A DNA stretch of 64,000 nucleotides from DASUAS01 sp963756895. Lineage in GTDB: Bacteria > Actinomycetota > Acidimicrobiia > IMCC26256 > DASPTH01. The stretch spans positions 124,001 to 188,000 of the forward strand of contig CAVWPI010000006.1 in assembly GCA_963756895.1 (NCBI GenBank). Direction: 5' to 3'. Position numbers and translations under genes: made by a program. Of this stretch, positions 47,512 through 57,230 are shown one piece after another. The notes below the pieces were generated by a model. That model did no database searches, was not told where the DNA came from, and saw nothing but the letters and a program-made list of their open reading frames with translations. Every line of letters starts with the position of its first letter. Within the stretch, counting starts at the first letter, position 1.

Positions 47512-48711
47512 ATGTCCCTCGTGATCGACTCGACCGTCGCCCCGACGCTCCGCCTGCACTCCTCGGCAGACGCCACCACCGCGGTGGAGATCGTGGTGCC
47601 GGTGCACGACGAGGAGCGGGGGCTCGAGGACTCGATCCGGGCCCTGCACACCTACCTCCGCCACCACTTCACCGTGACGTGGGCGATCACGATCGCCGAC
47701 AACGCCAGCACCGATCGCACGAGGGCGATCGCGCAGCGTCTCGCGGCCACGCTCGACGGCGTGCGCAGCGTGCACCTCGACGAGAAGGGGCGGGGCCGCG
47801 CGCTGCGCACGGCGTGGAGCGCGAGCACGGCCACTGTCGTCGCGTACATGGACGTCGATCTGTCGACCGATCTCGACGCTTTGCTCCCGCTCGTCGCGCC
47901 GTTGCTGAGCGGTCACAGCGACGTCGCCATCGGCACACGCCTGGCATCGAACGCACGCGTCGTGCGCGGTCCGAAACGCGAGCTCATCTCGCGCGGGTAC
48001 AACCTGATCCTGCGCACGACGCTGCGCGCGGGCTTCTCCGATGCGCAGTGCGGGTTCAAGGCCGTGCGCGCCGACGTCGCCCGTGGACTGCTCCCCCTGG
48101 TCGAGGACCAGGGTTGGTTCTTCGACACCGAGCTGCTGGTGCTCGCCGAGCACAACGGGCTGCGCATCCACGAGGTGCCGGTCGACTGGGTCGACGATCC
48201 GGTGTCACGCGTCGACATCGTGCGCACCGCCACCGACGACCTGCGCGGCGTGTGGCGGATGATCCGTCGCTTCGCACGTGGCGACGGCGAGCTCGAGCGC
48301 TCCCGCGACGCAGCGACGGTGGATCCGCGCCTCGGCCCGCAGGTGGTGAAGTTCGCGTCGATCGGCGTCGTGAGCACGGTGGTGTTCGCCGCGCTCTTCG
48401 CACTGCTCGACGGACCGCTCGGTGCGATCGGCGCCGATGTGATCGCGCTGCTCGTGTGCGCATTCGCCAACACTGCGGCGAACCGCCGCCTGACGTTCGC
48501 CTTGCGCGGGCGCGCCGGTCGCGTGCGGCACTACGCCGCGGGCACCGCACTCGGACTGCTCCCGCTCGGCCTCACCCTCGCCGCGCTGGCGGTGCTGTCC
48601 GCGCTCGGCGCGACCTCGCTCGCGGTCACGCTCGTGACCCTCACCGCCGCCAACCTCCTCGCCACGACGGCTCGCTTCCTGCTCCTGCGCAACTGGGTGT
48701 TCCGCCCGTGA
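47512..48711 (+). CDS. bifunctional family 2 glycosyltransferase / GtrA flippase-like protein
   Basis: 399 residues. The N-terminal GT2 domain (dolichyl/polyprenyl-phosphate sugar synthase type) has IVVPVHDEERGLEDSI, AYMDVDLSTDLDALLP (metal-binding Asp pair) and SDAQCGFKAVRADVA. The C-terminal GtrA domain has four membrane helices starting VVKFASIGVVSTVVFAALFALL and ending FLLLRNWVF. It would make a polyprenyl-phosphate-linked sugar on the cytoplasmic face and help flip it. It lies 76 nt before a GT39 gene, its likely user. Confidence 0.88.
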   Translation: MSLVIDSTVAPTLRLHSSADATTAVEIVVPVHDEERGLEDSIRALHTYLRHHFTVTWAITIADNASTDRTRAIAQRLAATLDGVRSVHLDEKGRGRALRTAWSASTATVVAYMDVDLSTDLDALLPLVAPLLSGHSDVAIGTRLASNARVVRGPKRELISRGYNLILRTTLRAGFSDAQCGFKAVRADVARGLLPLVEDQGWFFDTELLVLAEHNGLRIHEVPVDWVDDPVSRVDIVRTATDDLRGVWRMIRRFARGDGELERSRDAATVDPRLGPQVVKFASIGVVSTVVFAALFALLDGPLGAIGADVIALLVCAFANTAANRRLTFALRGRAGRVRHYAAGTALGLLPLGLTLAALAVLSALGATSLAVTLVTLTAANLLATTARFLLLRNWVFRP

Positions 48712-48787
48712 ATCGCGCGTCGCTCGGCGAAACCGGCATCCCTCCCCGCAACCGTGCCCACACTCACCCGACCGACAAGGCCGCCTG

Positions 48788-50846
48788 ATGACCAGCACCG
48801 TCCTCGATCCCGCGCCCGACACCGCCCGGGAGCGCTCCCCGCCGTGCCGGAGACGCCGGCACGTCACGACGCCAGCCGTCGCGACGCGCACCGCGCCCGG
48901 CGCGGCGGGCTCCAAGGGTTCCTCCGCGGCCGAGAGCACGATCCCGTGTGGGTGCGTCCGTGCCTCCTCGCGCTGCTCGTGGGCACCGCGGTGCTCTACG
49001 TCTGGGGCCTCGGCACGTCGGGATGGGCGAACACCTACTACTCCGCCGCGGTGCAGGCCGCGACGAAGAGCTGGAAGGCGTTCTTCTTCGGATCGTTCGA
49101 CGCCTCGAACTCCGTGACGGTCGACAAGTCACCGTTGTCGCTCTGGCCGATGGCGTTGTCGGCCCGCCTCTTCGGCCTGAGCTCGTGGAGCATCCTGGTG
49201 CCGGAGGCGGTCGAAGGCGTCGCCGCGGTCGGCGTGCTCTACGTGGCCGTGCGACGGTGGTTCTCCGCCGGCTCCGCTCTCGTCGCGGGCGCGGTGCTCG
49301 CCTTGACGCCGGTCGCCGCGCTCATGTTCCGCTTCAACAACCCCGACGCCGCGCTCGTGCTGCTGCTCGTCGTCGGCACGTACGCGATGGTCCGCGCGCT
49401 CGACGCGGCAGCACGTGGTGGTTGGTGCTCGCGTTTTCGATGGTCGGCTTCGGTTTCCTGGCGAAGATGCTGCAGGCACTGCTCGTGCTCCCCGCGTTCG
49501 GGCTCGTGTACCTGATCGCAGCGCCGGTCTCGACATGGAAGCGCATCTCGCAGCTGACCCTGGCGTCTGGCGCGTTGCTCGTGTCGGCGGGATGGTGGAT
49601 CGCCATCGTGGAGCTCTGGCCGAAGTCTTCACGTCCGTACATCGGCGGGTCGCAACACAACAGCGTTCTCGAGCTCGTGTTCGGATACAACGGCTTCGGT
49701 CGCCTCACCGGCAACGAGGCCGGCAGCGTCGGCGGCGGTGGCGGGCAGGCCGGACGATGGGGCGCGACGGGACTCACGCGCATGTTCGGCGCCGAGTTCG
49801 GCACCCAGATCTCGTGGCTCCTCCCGGCCGCGCTGATCCTGCTCGTCGCCGGCATCGTGTGGCGCGGCACCCGTCCACGCACCGACCGCGTGCGCGCCGC
49901 GTTCATCCTCTGGGGCGGATGGCTCCTCGTCACCGGGCTCGTCTTCAGCCTCGGCAAGGGGATCATCCACCAGTACTACACGGTCGCGCTCGCACCGGCG
50001 ATCGGCGCGCTCGTCGGCATGGGCGCGGGGATGCTGTGGAAGCGACGCCACGACATCAACGCGCGCGTCGTGCTCGCAGTGACGGTCGCTGCCACCGCGA
50101 TCTGGTCGTTCGTGCTCCTCGGTCGCACGCCCGACTGGAATCCGTGGTTGCGCGGACCGCTGCTCATCGCAGGCGTCGCCGTCGCCATCGTGCTGCTGGC
50201 CGCGCACCTCGTGCACGGACGCGCACTGGTCGCGCTGGCGATCGCTGGCGTCGTCCTGGTCCTCGCCGCGCCCGCGGCGTACACGCTCTCGACGGTGAAC
50301 ACGCCGCACACCGGCGCCATCCCGACCGCCGGACCCGCGGGCGCCAGCACGATGGGCTTCGGTGGACCCGGTGGCTTCGCCGGCCGGTTCCCCGGTGGCG
50401 CCGCCACTGGCCAGCTCCCGGGCGGCGGACAGGCCCCGGGCGGCTTCCCCGGAGGCGGGGCCGGCGGCGCGGGTGGTCTCCTGAACGGCAGCACGCCGAG
50501 CTCCGAACTGACCGCGCTGCTCGAACAGGACGCCGACCGGTACACGTGGGTCGCGGCCACATCCGGCGCGAACTCGGCGGCCGGCTACCAGCTCGCCACC
50601 GACGATCCGATCATGGCGATCGGCGGCTTCAACGGAACCGACCCCACGCCGACCCTCGCGCAGTTCCAGCACTACGTGCAGGAGGGGAAGGTCCACTGGT
50701 TCATCACCGGGGGTGGCTTCGGCGGCGGGTTCGGCGGCGGAACTGCAAACACGTCGTCACAGATCTCGTCGTGGGTGAGCCAGAACTTCACCAGTCAGAC
50801 CGTCAGCGGCGTGACCGTCTACGACCTGACCCAGGCGTCCACATGA
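48788..50846 (+). CDS. GT39/ArnT-type membrane glycosyltransferase (two frame breaks)
   Basis: About 686 residues. It uses polyprenyl-phosphate sugars outside the membrane. The signature DKSPLSLWPMALSARLFG follows the first helix (WGLGTSGWANTYYSAAVQAATKSWKAFFFGSFD), and about ten membrane helices follow. The C-terminal soluble part holds a Gly/Pro-rich stretch (FGGPGGFAGRFPGG and further) then GGFNGTDPTPTLAQFQHYV and a GGGFGGGFGGG run. Frame breaks near 48845 and 49420. Such pairs decorate wall glycans or proteins in actinobacteria. Confidence 0.85.
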
Positions 50847-50856
50847 CGGCGACAGC

Positions 50857-50862
50857 TAACTT
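50857..50862 (+). promoter_or_regulatory. -10-like hexamer of a leaderless promoter
   Basis: TAACTT, 6 nt before the ATG of the acyl-CoA dehydrogenase gene; it favours that ATG over the GTG one codon earlier. Confidence 0.4.
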
Positions 50863-50868
50863 CCCGTG

Positions 50869-51978
50869 ATGCAGCCGCACCTCGAGCTCCGTGCCGTCCT
50901 CGACGAGATCGTGCCCCGTCACCGCGAACGCTGGGGCGACTCCGACGAGTGGGAAGGGCTGCTCGAGTTCCAGCGCGAGCTCGGCGCGCGCGGCTGGTCG
51001 GCACCCGCGTGGCCGGTCGAGATCGGCGGGCGCACGCTCGGCGTCGAGGACCAGATCGCCTGCGACGCCGAGTTCGGCCGGGCCAAGGCACCGCGACGGG
51101 TGGCGGTGTTCGGCACCAAGAACGTCGGTCCCACCATCGCAGCCGCGGGCACGCCCGAGCAGAAGGTGCACCTGCAACGCATCCTCACCGCCGACGAGGT
51201 GTGGTGCCAGGGCTTCAGCGAGCCCGACGCCGGAAGCGACCTCGCGGGGCTGCGCTGCAAGGCTGTGCTCGAGGACGACCACTTCGTCGTGAACGGCACC
51301 AAGGTGTGGACGTCGATCGGCATGTGGGCCACGCACTGCATGCTGCTCGTGCGCACCGATCCCGATGCGCCCGCCCACCGCGGCATCTCCGCACTGCTCG
51401 TGCCGCTCGACACGCCCGGCATCACACGACGGCCGATCATCCAGGCCACCGGCGACAGCGACTTCGCCGAGGTGGTGTACGAAGACGTGATCGTGCCGAA
51501 GGACGCGTTGCTCGGTCCGCTCAACGGTGGGTGGGGCGTGACCATGTCGACGCTCGGTTACGAGCGCGCGGGCGTGATCGAGATCGCCGGCAACCTCATC
51601 AGCGAGGTCGAGTCGTTCCTGCGCGACGCGGCCGCCGAGGGCAAGCTCGCTGCCCGCGACCGCGACCGCGGCGCCGCGATCTACACGAGGGCGCGCATCC
51701 TCGGCTGGCTCGGTGAGCGGTCGCTCGTCGACGACGGCGGCGGGCCCAACGGCGCCGTCGCCGGGCTCATCAAGCTGGCGTGGTCGACGCTCGGGCAGTC
51801 GTTCGCCGAGTACACCGCGGAGGTCGACGGCCTCGCCGCCATCGCCGGTGGCGACATGCGCAACGGCCGCCGCCTGGTGGCCAGCCGTTCCAACACCATC
51901 GCCGGCGGCACCACCGAGGTGATGAAGAACATCATCGGCGAGCGCTCCCTCGGTCTCCCCCGCGAACCCAAGGTCTGA
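50869..51978 (+). CDS. acyl-CoA dehydrogenase
   Basis: 369 residues, full-length family member. The FAD/substrate segment WCQGFSEPDAGSDLAGL, then VNGTKVWTSIGMWATHCMLLVRTDPD and the C-terminal GRRLVASRSNTIAGGTTEVMKNIIGERSLGLPRE are diagnostic. It introduces an alpha-beta double bond into an acyl-CoA. The sequence style fits the FadE groups used for branched or steroid-derived acyl-CoAs, which often work as heteromers; no partner lies beside it. It converges with the reductase gene with only 22 nt between. Confidence 0.9.
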   Translation: MQPHLELRAVLDEIVPRHRERWGDSDEWEGLLEFQRELGARGWSAPAWPVEIGGRTLGVEDQIACDAEFGRAKAPRRVAVFGTKNVGPTIAAAGTPEQKVHLQRILTADEVWCQGFSEPDAGSDLAGLRCKAVLEDDHFVVNGTKVWTSIGMWATHCMLLVRTDPDAPAHRGISALLVPLDTPGITRRPIIQATGDSDFAEVVYEDVIVPKDALLGPLNGGWGVTMSTLGYERAGVIEIAGNLISEVESFLRDAAAEGKLAARDRDRGAAIYTRARILGWLGERSLVDDGGGPNGAVAGLIKLAWSTLGQSFAEYTAEVDGLAAIAGGDMRNGRRLVASRSNTIAGGTTEVMKNIIGERSLGLPREPKV

Positions 51979-52000
51979 ACCCCTCGCAGACTTCGGTGAG

Positions 52001-52678
52001 CTAGAGGCAGCGGCAGTAGCGCAGGAAGAGAAAGCCGTCGTCGTCGAGGAAGCCGTGCTCGAGCTCCCAGAGCGACGCGTCGGCGGCGGGGCCGTGCGCG
52101 ATCCGGGCAGAGCTGCCGGCGATGACGCGGGGCGCGATGGTCACGAAGAGCTCGTCGAGCAGTCCCTCCGCCGCGAGGAGCCCGGCCAACGTGGGCCCGC
52201 CTTCGGCGACCAGCACCTTCCCGGCCAGCGCGGTCGACAACGCCTGCAGGTCGACGAACTCGCCGTCGCCGGCGCGCAGCTCGGGCACGCCGTCGGGGAC
52301 GGGACCGACGCTCGTCGGCACCACGAGCGTGGCGCGGCCCGACGCGAACAGCTCGTCCGCGCCACTCACGTCGTTGGTGTCGGACACGACGTAGAGCTGG
52401 AGCTGGGGTGGAACCGGAACGTTGTAGTGCTCGGCGAGCACGGTGCCGAGACCCACGACGCACCCGTCGGCCTGCTCCCGCAGGGCGGCGAACACCGCGT
52501 GGTCGTCGCGGTTGCCGAGACCTCCCGACACGCCGTCGACCGCGGTGCCGCCGTCGACCGACGAGATCATGTTCAGCCGCATGAAGGCCCGATGCGTCGG
52601 CCGCGTCTCCGGCAGCGCGACGTGCGCTTCGACCGCCGACTCCGGCGTGGCGCGCTGGTCGAGGTCGAGGATCCGCAC
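52001..52678 (-). CDS. RibD C-terminal/dihydrofolate reductase-like pyrimidine reductase
   Basis: 225 residues. RAFMRLNMISSVDGGTAVDGVSGGLGN is the reductase N-terminal motif; DGCVVGLGTVLAEHYNVPVP and VLVAEGGPTLAGLLAAEGLLDELFVTIAPRV are the NADPH-binding blocks of the RibD_C fold. Enzymes of this fold reduce diaminohydroxyphosphoribosylaminopyrimidine or other substrates; no deaminase domain or rib genes are near, so the substrate is open. The GTG start has TAGGGT 6 nt upstream. Confidence 0.85.
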   Translation of the reverse strand: MRILDLDQRATPESAVEAHVALPETRPTHRAFMRLNMISSVDGGTAVDGVSGGLGNRDDHAVFAALREQADGCVVGLGTVLAEHYNVPVPPQLQLYVVSDTNDVSGADELFASGRATLVVPTSVGPVPDGVPELRAGDGEFVDLQALSTALAGKVLVAEGGPTLAGLLAAEGLLDELFVTIAPRVIAGSSARIAHGPAADASLWELEHGFLDDDGFLFLRYCRCL

Positions 52679-52684
52679 GCCCGT

Positions 52685-52690
52685 ACCCTA
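52685..52690 (-). promoter_or_regulatory. -10-like hexamer overlapping the upstream stop codon
   Basis: TAGGGT on the minus strand, 6 nt before the GTG of the reductase gene. Its TAG is also the stop codon of the desaturase gene. Confidence 0.4.
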
Positions 52691-53572
52691 AGCCGCGGTG
52701 ACGCCCTTCGCCGCGGCGGAGAACGGGTACGCGAGATGCCGGAGGTAGCCGTCGGCGGGGACGGGCGAGCGGGTACCGAAGCCGACCGGCCGCTCCCCCT
52801 TCGGCAGGTACGCGGTGCCGAAGAGCTTGTCGACGACCGGCAGGCCGAAGTTCTTGTCGCGCGCCTCGTCGTCGATCGCGTGGTGCCAGTGGTGCCATTC
52901 GGGCGTGTTGATCACCCACCGCACACCCGGGAACCGCAGCCGCACGTTGGCGTGCTGGAACAGCGCCAGCAGGGTGATGAACACCGCCACGCCACCGAAC
53001 ACCCCCGCGCCGTAGCCGAGCAGCACCAGCGGGAACACGGTGAAGGCCTGCGTGAACGCCTGGTCGAGGGGGTGCAGACGGCCCGACGCCACCCAGTCCA
53101 TCTGCTCGATGCTGTGGTGCACCGAGTGGAAGCGCCAGAGGAACGGCACCCGGTGGGTCAGGCGGTGGCCCCAGTAGTTCGCCACCGCGACGACGGCGGC
53201 GGCGAGCGCGATCGCCGCCCACGCGGGAAGCCCGCCCACCAGGTCGATCCGCCGGAGCCAGACGAACGGGATCGCCGCCACGATCACCAGCACGATCACC
53301 GCGATCGTGGTGAGCACGTTGTTCACGAGGATGTGCGTGAGGTCGGTGAGCAGGCCGGGGCGGAGCGTCTTCTGGCGTCGGAGCGCGAACAGCTTCTCCA
53401 ACGGGACGAACAGCACGAAGAGGAGCGCGATCCCGAACACCGCGGTCCCGCGGGCCAGCAGCGCGACGACGAGGGCGGCGGCGAACGTGAGTCCGGTCAG
53501 GTGGCGGCGCACCCCACCAGTCCACACCCATCCGGTCAGGAACGTGCGCCGCGAGTGTGAAGGATCGGCCAA
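52688..53572 (-). CDS. sterol desaturase/fatty acid hydroxylase family di-iron membrane enzyme
   Basis: 294 residues with four to five membrane helices. Three histidine clusters bind the di-iron centre: HRLTH, HSVHH and EWHHWHH. This is the FA_hydroxylase family, which hydroxylates or desaturates sterols, carotenoids or acyl chains in the membrane. The start is probably TTG at 53572 (GAGG about 10 nt upstream). It is divergent from the OB-fold gene of the thiolase cluster. Confidence 0.87.
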   Translation of the reverse strand: MADPSHSRRTFLTGWVWTGGVRRHLTGLTFAAALVVALLARGTAVFGIALLFVLFVPLEKLFALRRQKTLRPGLLTDLTHILVNNVLTTIAVIVLVIVAAIPFVWLRRIDLVGGLPAWAAIALAAAVVAVANYWGHRLTHRVPFLWRFHSVHHSIEQMDWVASGRLHPLDQAFTQAFTVFPLVLLGYGAGVFGGVAVFITLLALFQHANVRLRFPGVRWVINTPEWHHWHHAIDDEARDKNFGLPVVDKLFGTAYLPKGERPVGFGTRSPVPADGYLRHLAYPFSAAAKGVTAA

Positions 53573-53655
53573 GGCGCACGCCTCGACAGACGGGGATGCG
53601 ATGGACGTAATCTCCCCTCATCAATTCCACTTCGTGACGTTCCGGGGGAAAGCGC

Positions 53656-54641
53656 GTGACAGAGGTCGTCCAGGCCAAGATCCAGTTCCCGTACAAGCGA
53701 TCGCTCGGGCCGGTGCTGGGTGCGTTCATGACCGCGCTCACCGACCAGCGGATCATCGGCATCCGCAGCGGCGACCGGGTGATCGTCGCCGCCGCTCGAG
53801 TGGGATCCCGACACCGGCGACGAGCTCGCGCACGACTTCGTCGACGTCGGCCCGGCCGGCACGGTCGACGTCGTGGTCATGGGTCGCGACGCCCACCGAC
53901 GCAGCACCCGCTCGACGGCCGTTCGCGTTCGCGCTGGTGAAGCTCGACGGCGCCGACACCGCGTTCCTGCACGCGGTCGACGCCGGCTCGATCGACGCGA
54001 TGGCGACCGGCATGCGGGTCGCTCCGCGGTGGAAGGCGCAGCGCAAGGGCCACATCACCGACATCGACGCGTTCGTCCCCGGTGAGGAGCCGGTGCGTGC
54101 CGGACGACGACGGCGGCCCCGCCGGCCGAGCCGGTGACGATGATGGAGTACGACGCCGTCGATCACCTACAACACGCCGGTCACGCCCAACGTCGAGCGC
54201 GCCGAGGAGGCGAACGACGAAGGCCGCTTCCTCGGCCTGCGGTGCCCGGTCTGCGGCCGCACGTACACCGGCGGCAAGGGGTACTGCCCGGTCGACGCCG
54301 GTCGAGCTGACACCGCGAGCACGAGGTCGACCTGCCGCAGGTCGGCACGGTCACCAACTACACGATCATCACGCCGGTGCAGTACCCGGGCCAGACCGAG
54401 ACCGAGCCGTTCTCCCGCGTGCACGTGTGGCTCGACGACACCGACGTGGTGCTCGGCTACCAGCCGCTGCTCGACACGCCCAACGACGACGTGCGCATCG
54501 GCATGCGCGTCGCCGCGATGTGGGCGTCGGAGGCCGAGAAGCGCGACCGCGCATCCACCGGCCGAGGGCAACCTCGTCGGCTGGATGCCCACCGGTGAAC
54601 CCGACGTGACCGACCCCGACCTCGTGAACAGGATCTGCTGA
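53656..54641 (+). CDS. twin OB-fold (DUF35-like) protein, partner of thiolases (several frame breaks)
   Basis: About 325 residues with two DUF35 units. The first (KIQFPYKRSLGPVLGAFMTAL, IGIRSGDRVIV, then PPLEWDPDTG after a break) lacks the four zinc-ribbon cysteines. The second (GRFLGLRCPVCGRTYTGGKGYCPVD, TIITPVQYPGQTETEPFSRV, VVLGYQPLLDTP) keeps at least three. Such proteins form complexes with thiolase-like lipid-transfer proteins, as ChsH2 does with Ltp2 in steroid side-chain cleavage. Breaks near 53797, 53868, 54095, 54131, 54164, 54300, 54327 and 54560. The GTG start has GGGGGAAA; the stop overlaps the thiolase ATG. Confidence 0.75.
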
Positions 54642-55731
54642 TGACCGACGGACGCAACGCCGACGACATCGCGATCATCGGCTGGTACGGTCTCGCCGAT
54701 GGTGCGCAACACCGACAAGACCGAGGTGCAGATGCTCCTCGAGGTGATCACCGGCGCGGTCGCCGACGCCGGGATCACCCGCAAGGAGGTCGACTTCACC
54801 TGCGCGGGCAGCTGCGACTACGTCGCCGGCCAGGCGTTCTCGTTCGTGCAGAACATCGACGCCATCGGCGCGTGGCCGCCGAAGCGCGACTCGCACGTCG
54901 AGATGGACGGCGCGTGGGCGCTCTACGAAGCCTGGCTCCGGCTCCAGATCGGCGACATCGACGTCGCGCTGGCGATGGGCTCCGGTCGTTCGTCGACCGC
55001 CGACCCCGCGCTCATCTACCCGATGGAGATGGATCCGTTCTACCTCGCGCCGCTCGGCGCCGACGCGACGAGCTTCGCCGCCCTGCAGGCCCGCGCGCTG
55101 ATCGACGCGGGCAAGGTCACCGAGCGCCAGATGGCCGAGATCGCGGCCCGGTGCCGTCGCGACGCGAAGGGCAACCCGCACGCGCAGGTCGCCGGCGACT
55201 TCGACGTCGACACGCTGCTCGCCGACGACTACGTGCGGGCGCCGCTGCGCCGGCACGACCTGCCGCCCGATCACCGACGGCGCGTGCGCGGTCGTGATCG
55301 CCCGGGCCGACAAGGCGCGTGAGCTGTGCGAGCAACCCGGTGTGGATCACCGGCTTCGCGCACTACAGCGAGCTGCACTACCCGGGCATGCGCGACCTCA
55401 CGTCGTCGCCGTCGACCACGCTCGCGGCGAAGGCCGCGGGCGTCGAGGAGGCGCCGGTCGAGGTGGCCGAGATCCAGGCGGCGTACACGCACGAGGAGCC
55501 GCTGCTCGTCGAGGCGCTCGGCCTCGGCGCCGACACCGCCGTCAACCCGTCGGGCGGGCCGCTCGCGGCGAACCCGATCATGGCGACCGGCCTCGTGCGC
55601 ATCGCCGAAGCCGCCGCGGCCAGATCCGCGACGGCGGCAAGCACCGCACGCTCGCGCACTCGACATCGGGCCCGTGCCTCCAGCAGAACCTGGTCTGCGT
55701 CCTCGAAGGACAACTCAGGGATGCCAAGTGA
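54641..55731 (+). CDS. thiolase-family protein / acetyl-CoA acetyltransferase-like 1 (frame breaks)
   Basis: About 362 residues of the SCP-x/lipid-transfer thiolase group. After MTDGRNADDIAIIG and a break near 54690 it reads MVRNTDKTEVQMLLEVITGAV, VDFTCAGSCDYVAGQAF (active-site cysteine region), VALAMGSGRSS, and later GFAHYSELHYPGMRD, VEVAEIQAAYTHEEPLLVEAL, NPSGGPLAANPIMATGLVRI and HSTSGPCLQQN. Further breaks near 55270, 55330 and 55620. Start and stop overlap both neighbours (TGATG and GTGA), so the three genes are a coupled operon. Confidence 0.78.
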
Positions 55732-56909
55732 GCCACCAGCCGTGCGCGATCGTCGGCATCGGCCAGACCGAGCACAAGACGCGCGCGTCGGGACGTGTCG
55801 CTCGGCGGTCTCGTCCGCGAGGCCGCGCTGCGCGCGCTCGACGACGCCCAGATGACCTGGAGCGACATCGACGCGGTGGTCATCGGCAAGGCCCCCGACC
55901 TGTTCGAAGGGCGTGATGAAGCCCGAGCTCTACCTCACCGACGCGCTCGGCGCGGCCGGCAAGCCGATGTTCCGCGTGCACACCGCCGGCTCGGTCGGCG
56001 GCACCACCGGCATCGTCGCGTCGCACCTCGTCGAGACCGGACGGCACCAGCGGGTGCTCGCGGTCGGCTACCAGAAGCAGTCGGAAGGCAACGCGCAGTT
56101 CGCGCTCGGTTCGGGCGCGGGCGCGTCGATCGGTGCCGGCGGTGCGTTCGCGCCGTTCATGCGCGTCGTACATCCACCGCACGGGCGCACCGCTCGACAT
56201 CGGGCCGATGGTCGCGGTGAAGGACCGCCTGAACGCGCTGAAGAACCCGTACGCGCACCTGCAGATCACCGACATCTCGATCGAGAAGGTGAAGGCGTCG
56301 CCGATGATGTGGGACCCGGTGCGCTTCCTCGAGTCGTGCCCGTCGTCCGACGGCGCGTGCGCGGTCGTGTTCACCGATCGCGACGGGCGGCGACGCCGCG
56401 GCGGCCGAAGGCCGGTCGCCGCCGGCGTGGATCCTCGGCTCGGCGGTGCGCTCGGAGCCGTACGTCGTTCCCCGGCCGCGATCCGGTGCGCCCGCAGGGC
56501 GCGGTCGACTGCGCGTGCGGACGTCTACGCGGCAGGCCGGCATCACCGACCCGCTGCGAGCAGATCGACTGCGCCGAGCTCTACGTGCCGTTCAGCTGGT
56601 ACGAGCCGATGTGGCTCGAGGCGCACGACATCGCCGAGCCCACCGAGGGCTGGAAGATGGTCGAGCGCGGCGACACCGCGCTCGACGGGTCGTTCCCGGT
56701 GAACATGTCGGGCGGCGTGCTCTCGTCGAACCCGATCGGCGCGTCGGGACTGCTGCGCTTCGCGGAGGCCGCGCTCCAGGTGCGCGGCATGGCCGGCGAG
56801 CACCAGGTCGACGGGCGCGAAGGTCGCGCTGGCGCAGGCCTACGGCGCGTCGGCGCAGTACTTCTCGATGTGGGTCGTCGCCAGCTCGCTCGACCCGTTC
56901 TCGAACTGA
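55728..56909 (+). CDS. thiolase-family protein / lipid-transfer thiolase-like 2 (many frame breaks)
   Basis: About 390 residues. PCAIVGIGQTEHKTRASG starts it; ELYLTDALGAAGKPMFRVHTAGSVGGTTGI is the thiolase nucleophile region (Thr-Ala-Gly-Ser, with no cysteine), as in some Ltp-type enzymes that act as aldolases; MSGGVLSSNPIGASGLLRFAEA and QAYGASAQYFSMWVV close the fold. Breaks near 55795, 55915, 56165, 56390, 56470, 56520, 56535, 56562 and 56820. Catalysis may be retro-aldol rather than thiolysis, by analogy with Ltp2; this is inference. Confidence 0.75.
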
Positions 56910-57042
56910 TCGCACCGCCAGCATCGCATCCGGCCAAATTGCGGTTGCGGTTCGCCCAATTCCACGGCTCCCCTCTGGCTTCGATGCCGCCTGACCAGCA
57001 AGCTGCCTGCGAGCGGACGGGCAGCCGAGCGGGGAGATCGAG

Positions 57043-57230
57043 ATGGACGACGAAACGAGCTGCGTGCTCCCGGAGGAAATCCGTGAGGGTGACGTGCTGG
57101 TCTACATGGGTGGGCGACTGCTGATCGTCGACCACCTGGTGCCCGAGGCGTTCGTCATCGACCTGGTCGAGTTGCAGGACGACGCTGCCGCGTCGCGGCC
57201 CGACCCCGTAGCGGCGGTCTCCGCCGCTCC
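57043..57230 (+). CDS. possible small protein, end uncertain
   Basis: An ATG opens MDDETSCVLPEEIREGDVL, then VYMGGRLLIVDHLVPEAFVIDLVELQ, which looks coding. The frame then runs into the antisense of the methyltransferase gene; a TAG lies one base out of frame near 57213. It may be a short real gene of about 55 residues. No family recognised. The 133 bp before it hold nothing clear. Confidence 0.3.

Noticed and set aside
53656..56909. The OB-fold/thiolase genes as true pseudogenes.
   Set aside because: Conserved motifs persist in the correct order across all frames, start/stop overlaps are intact, and the same error type hits essential genes elsewhere.
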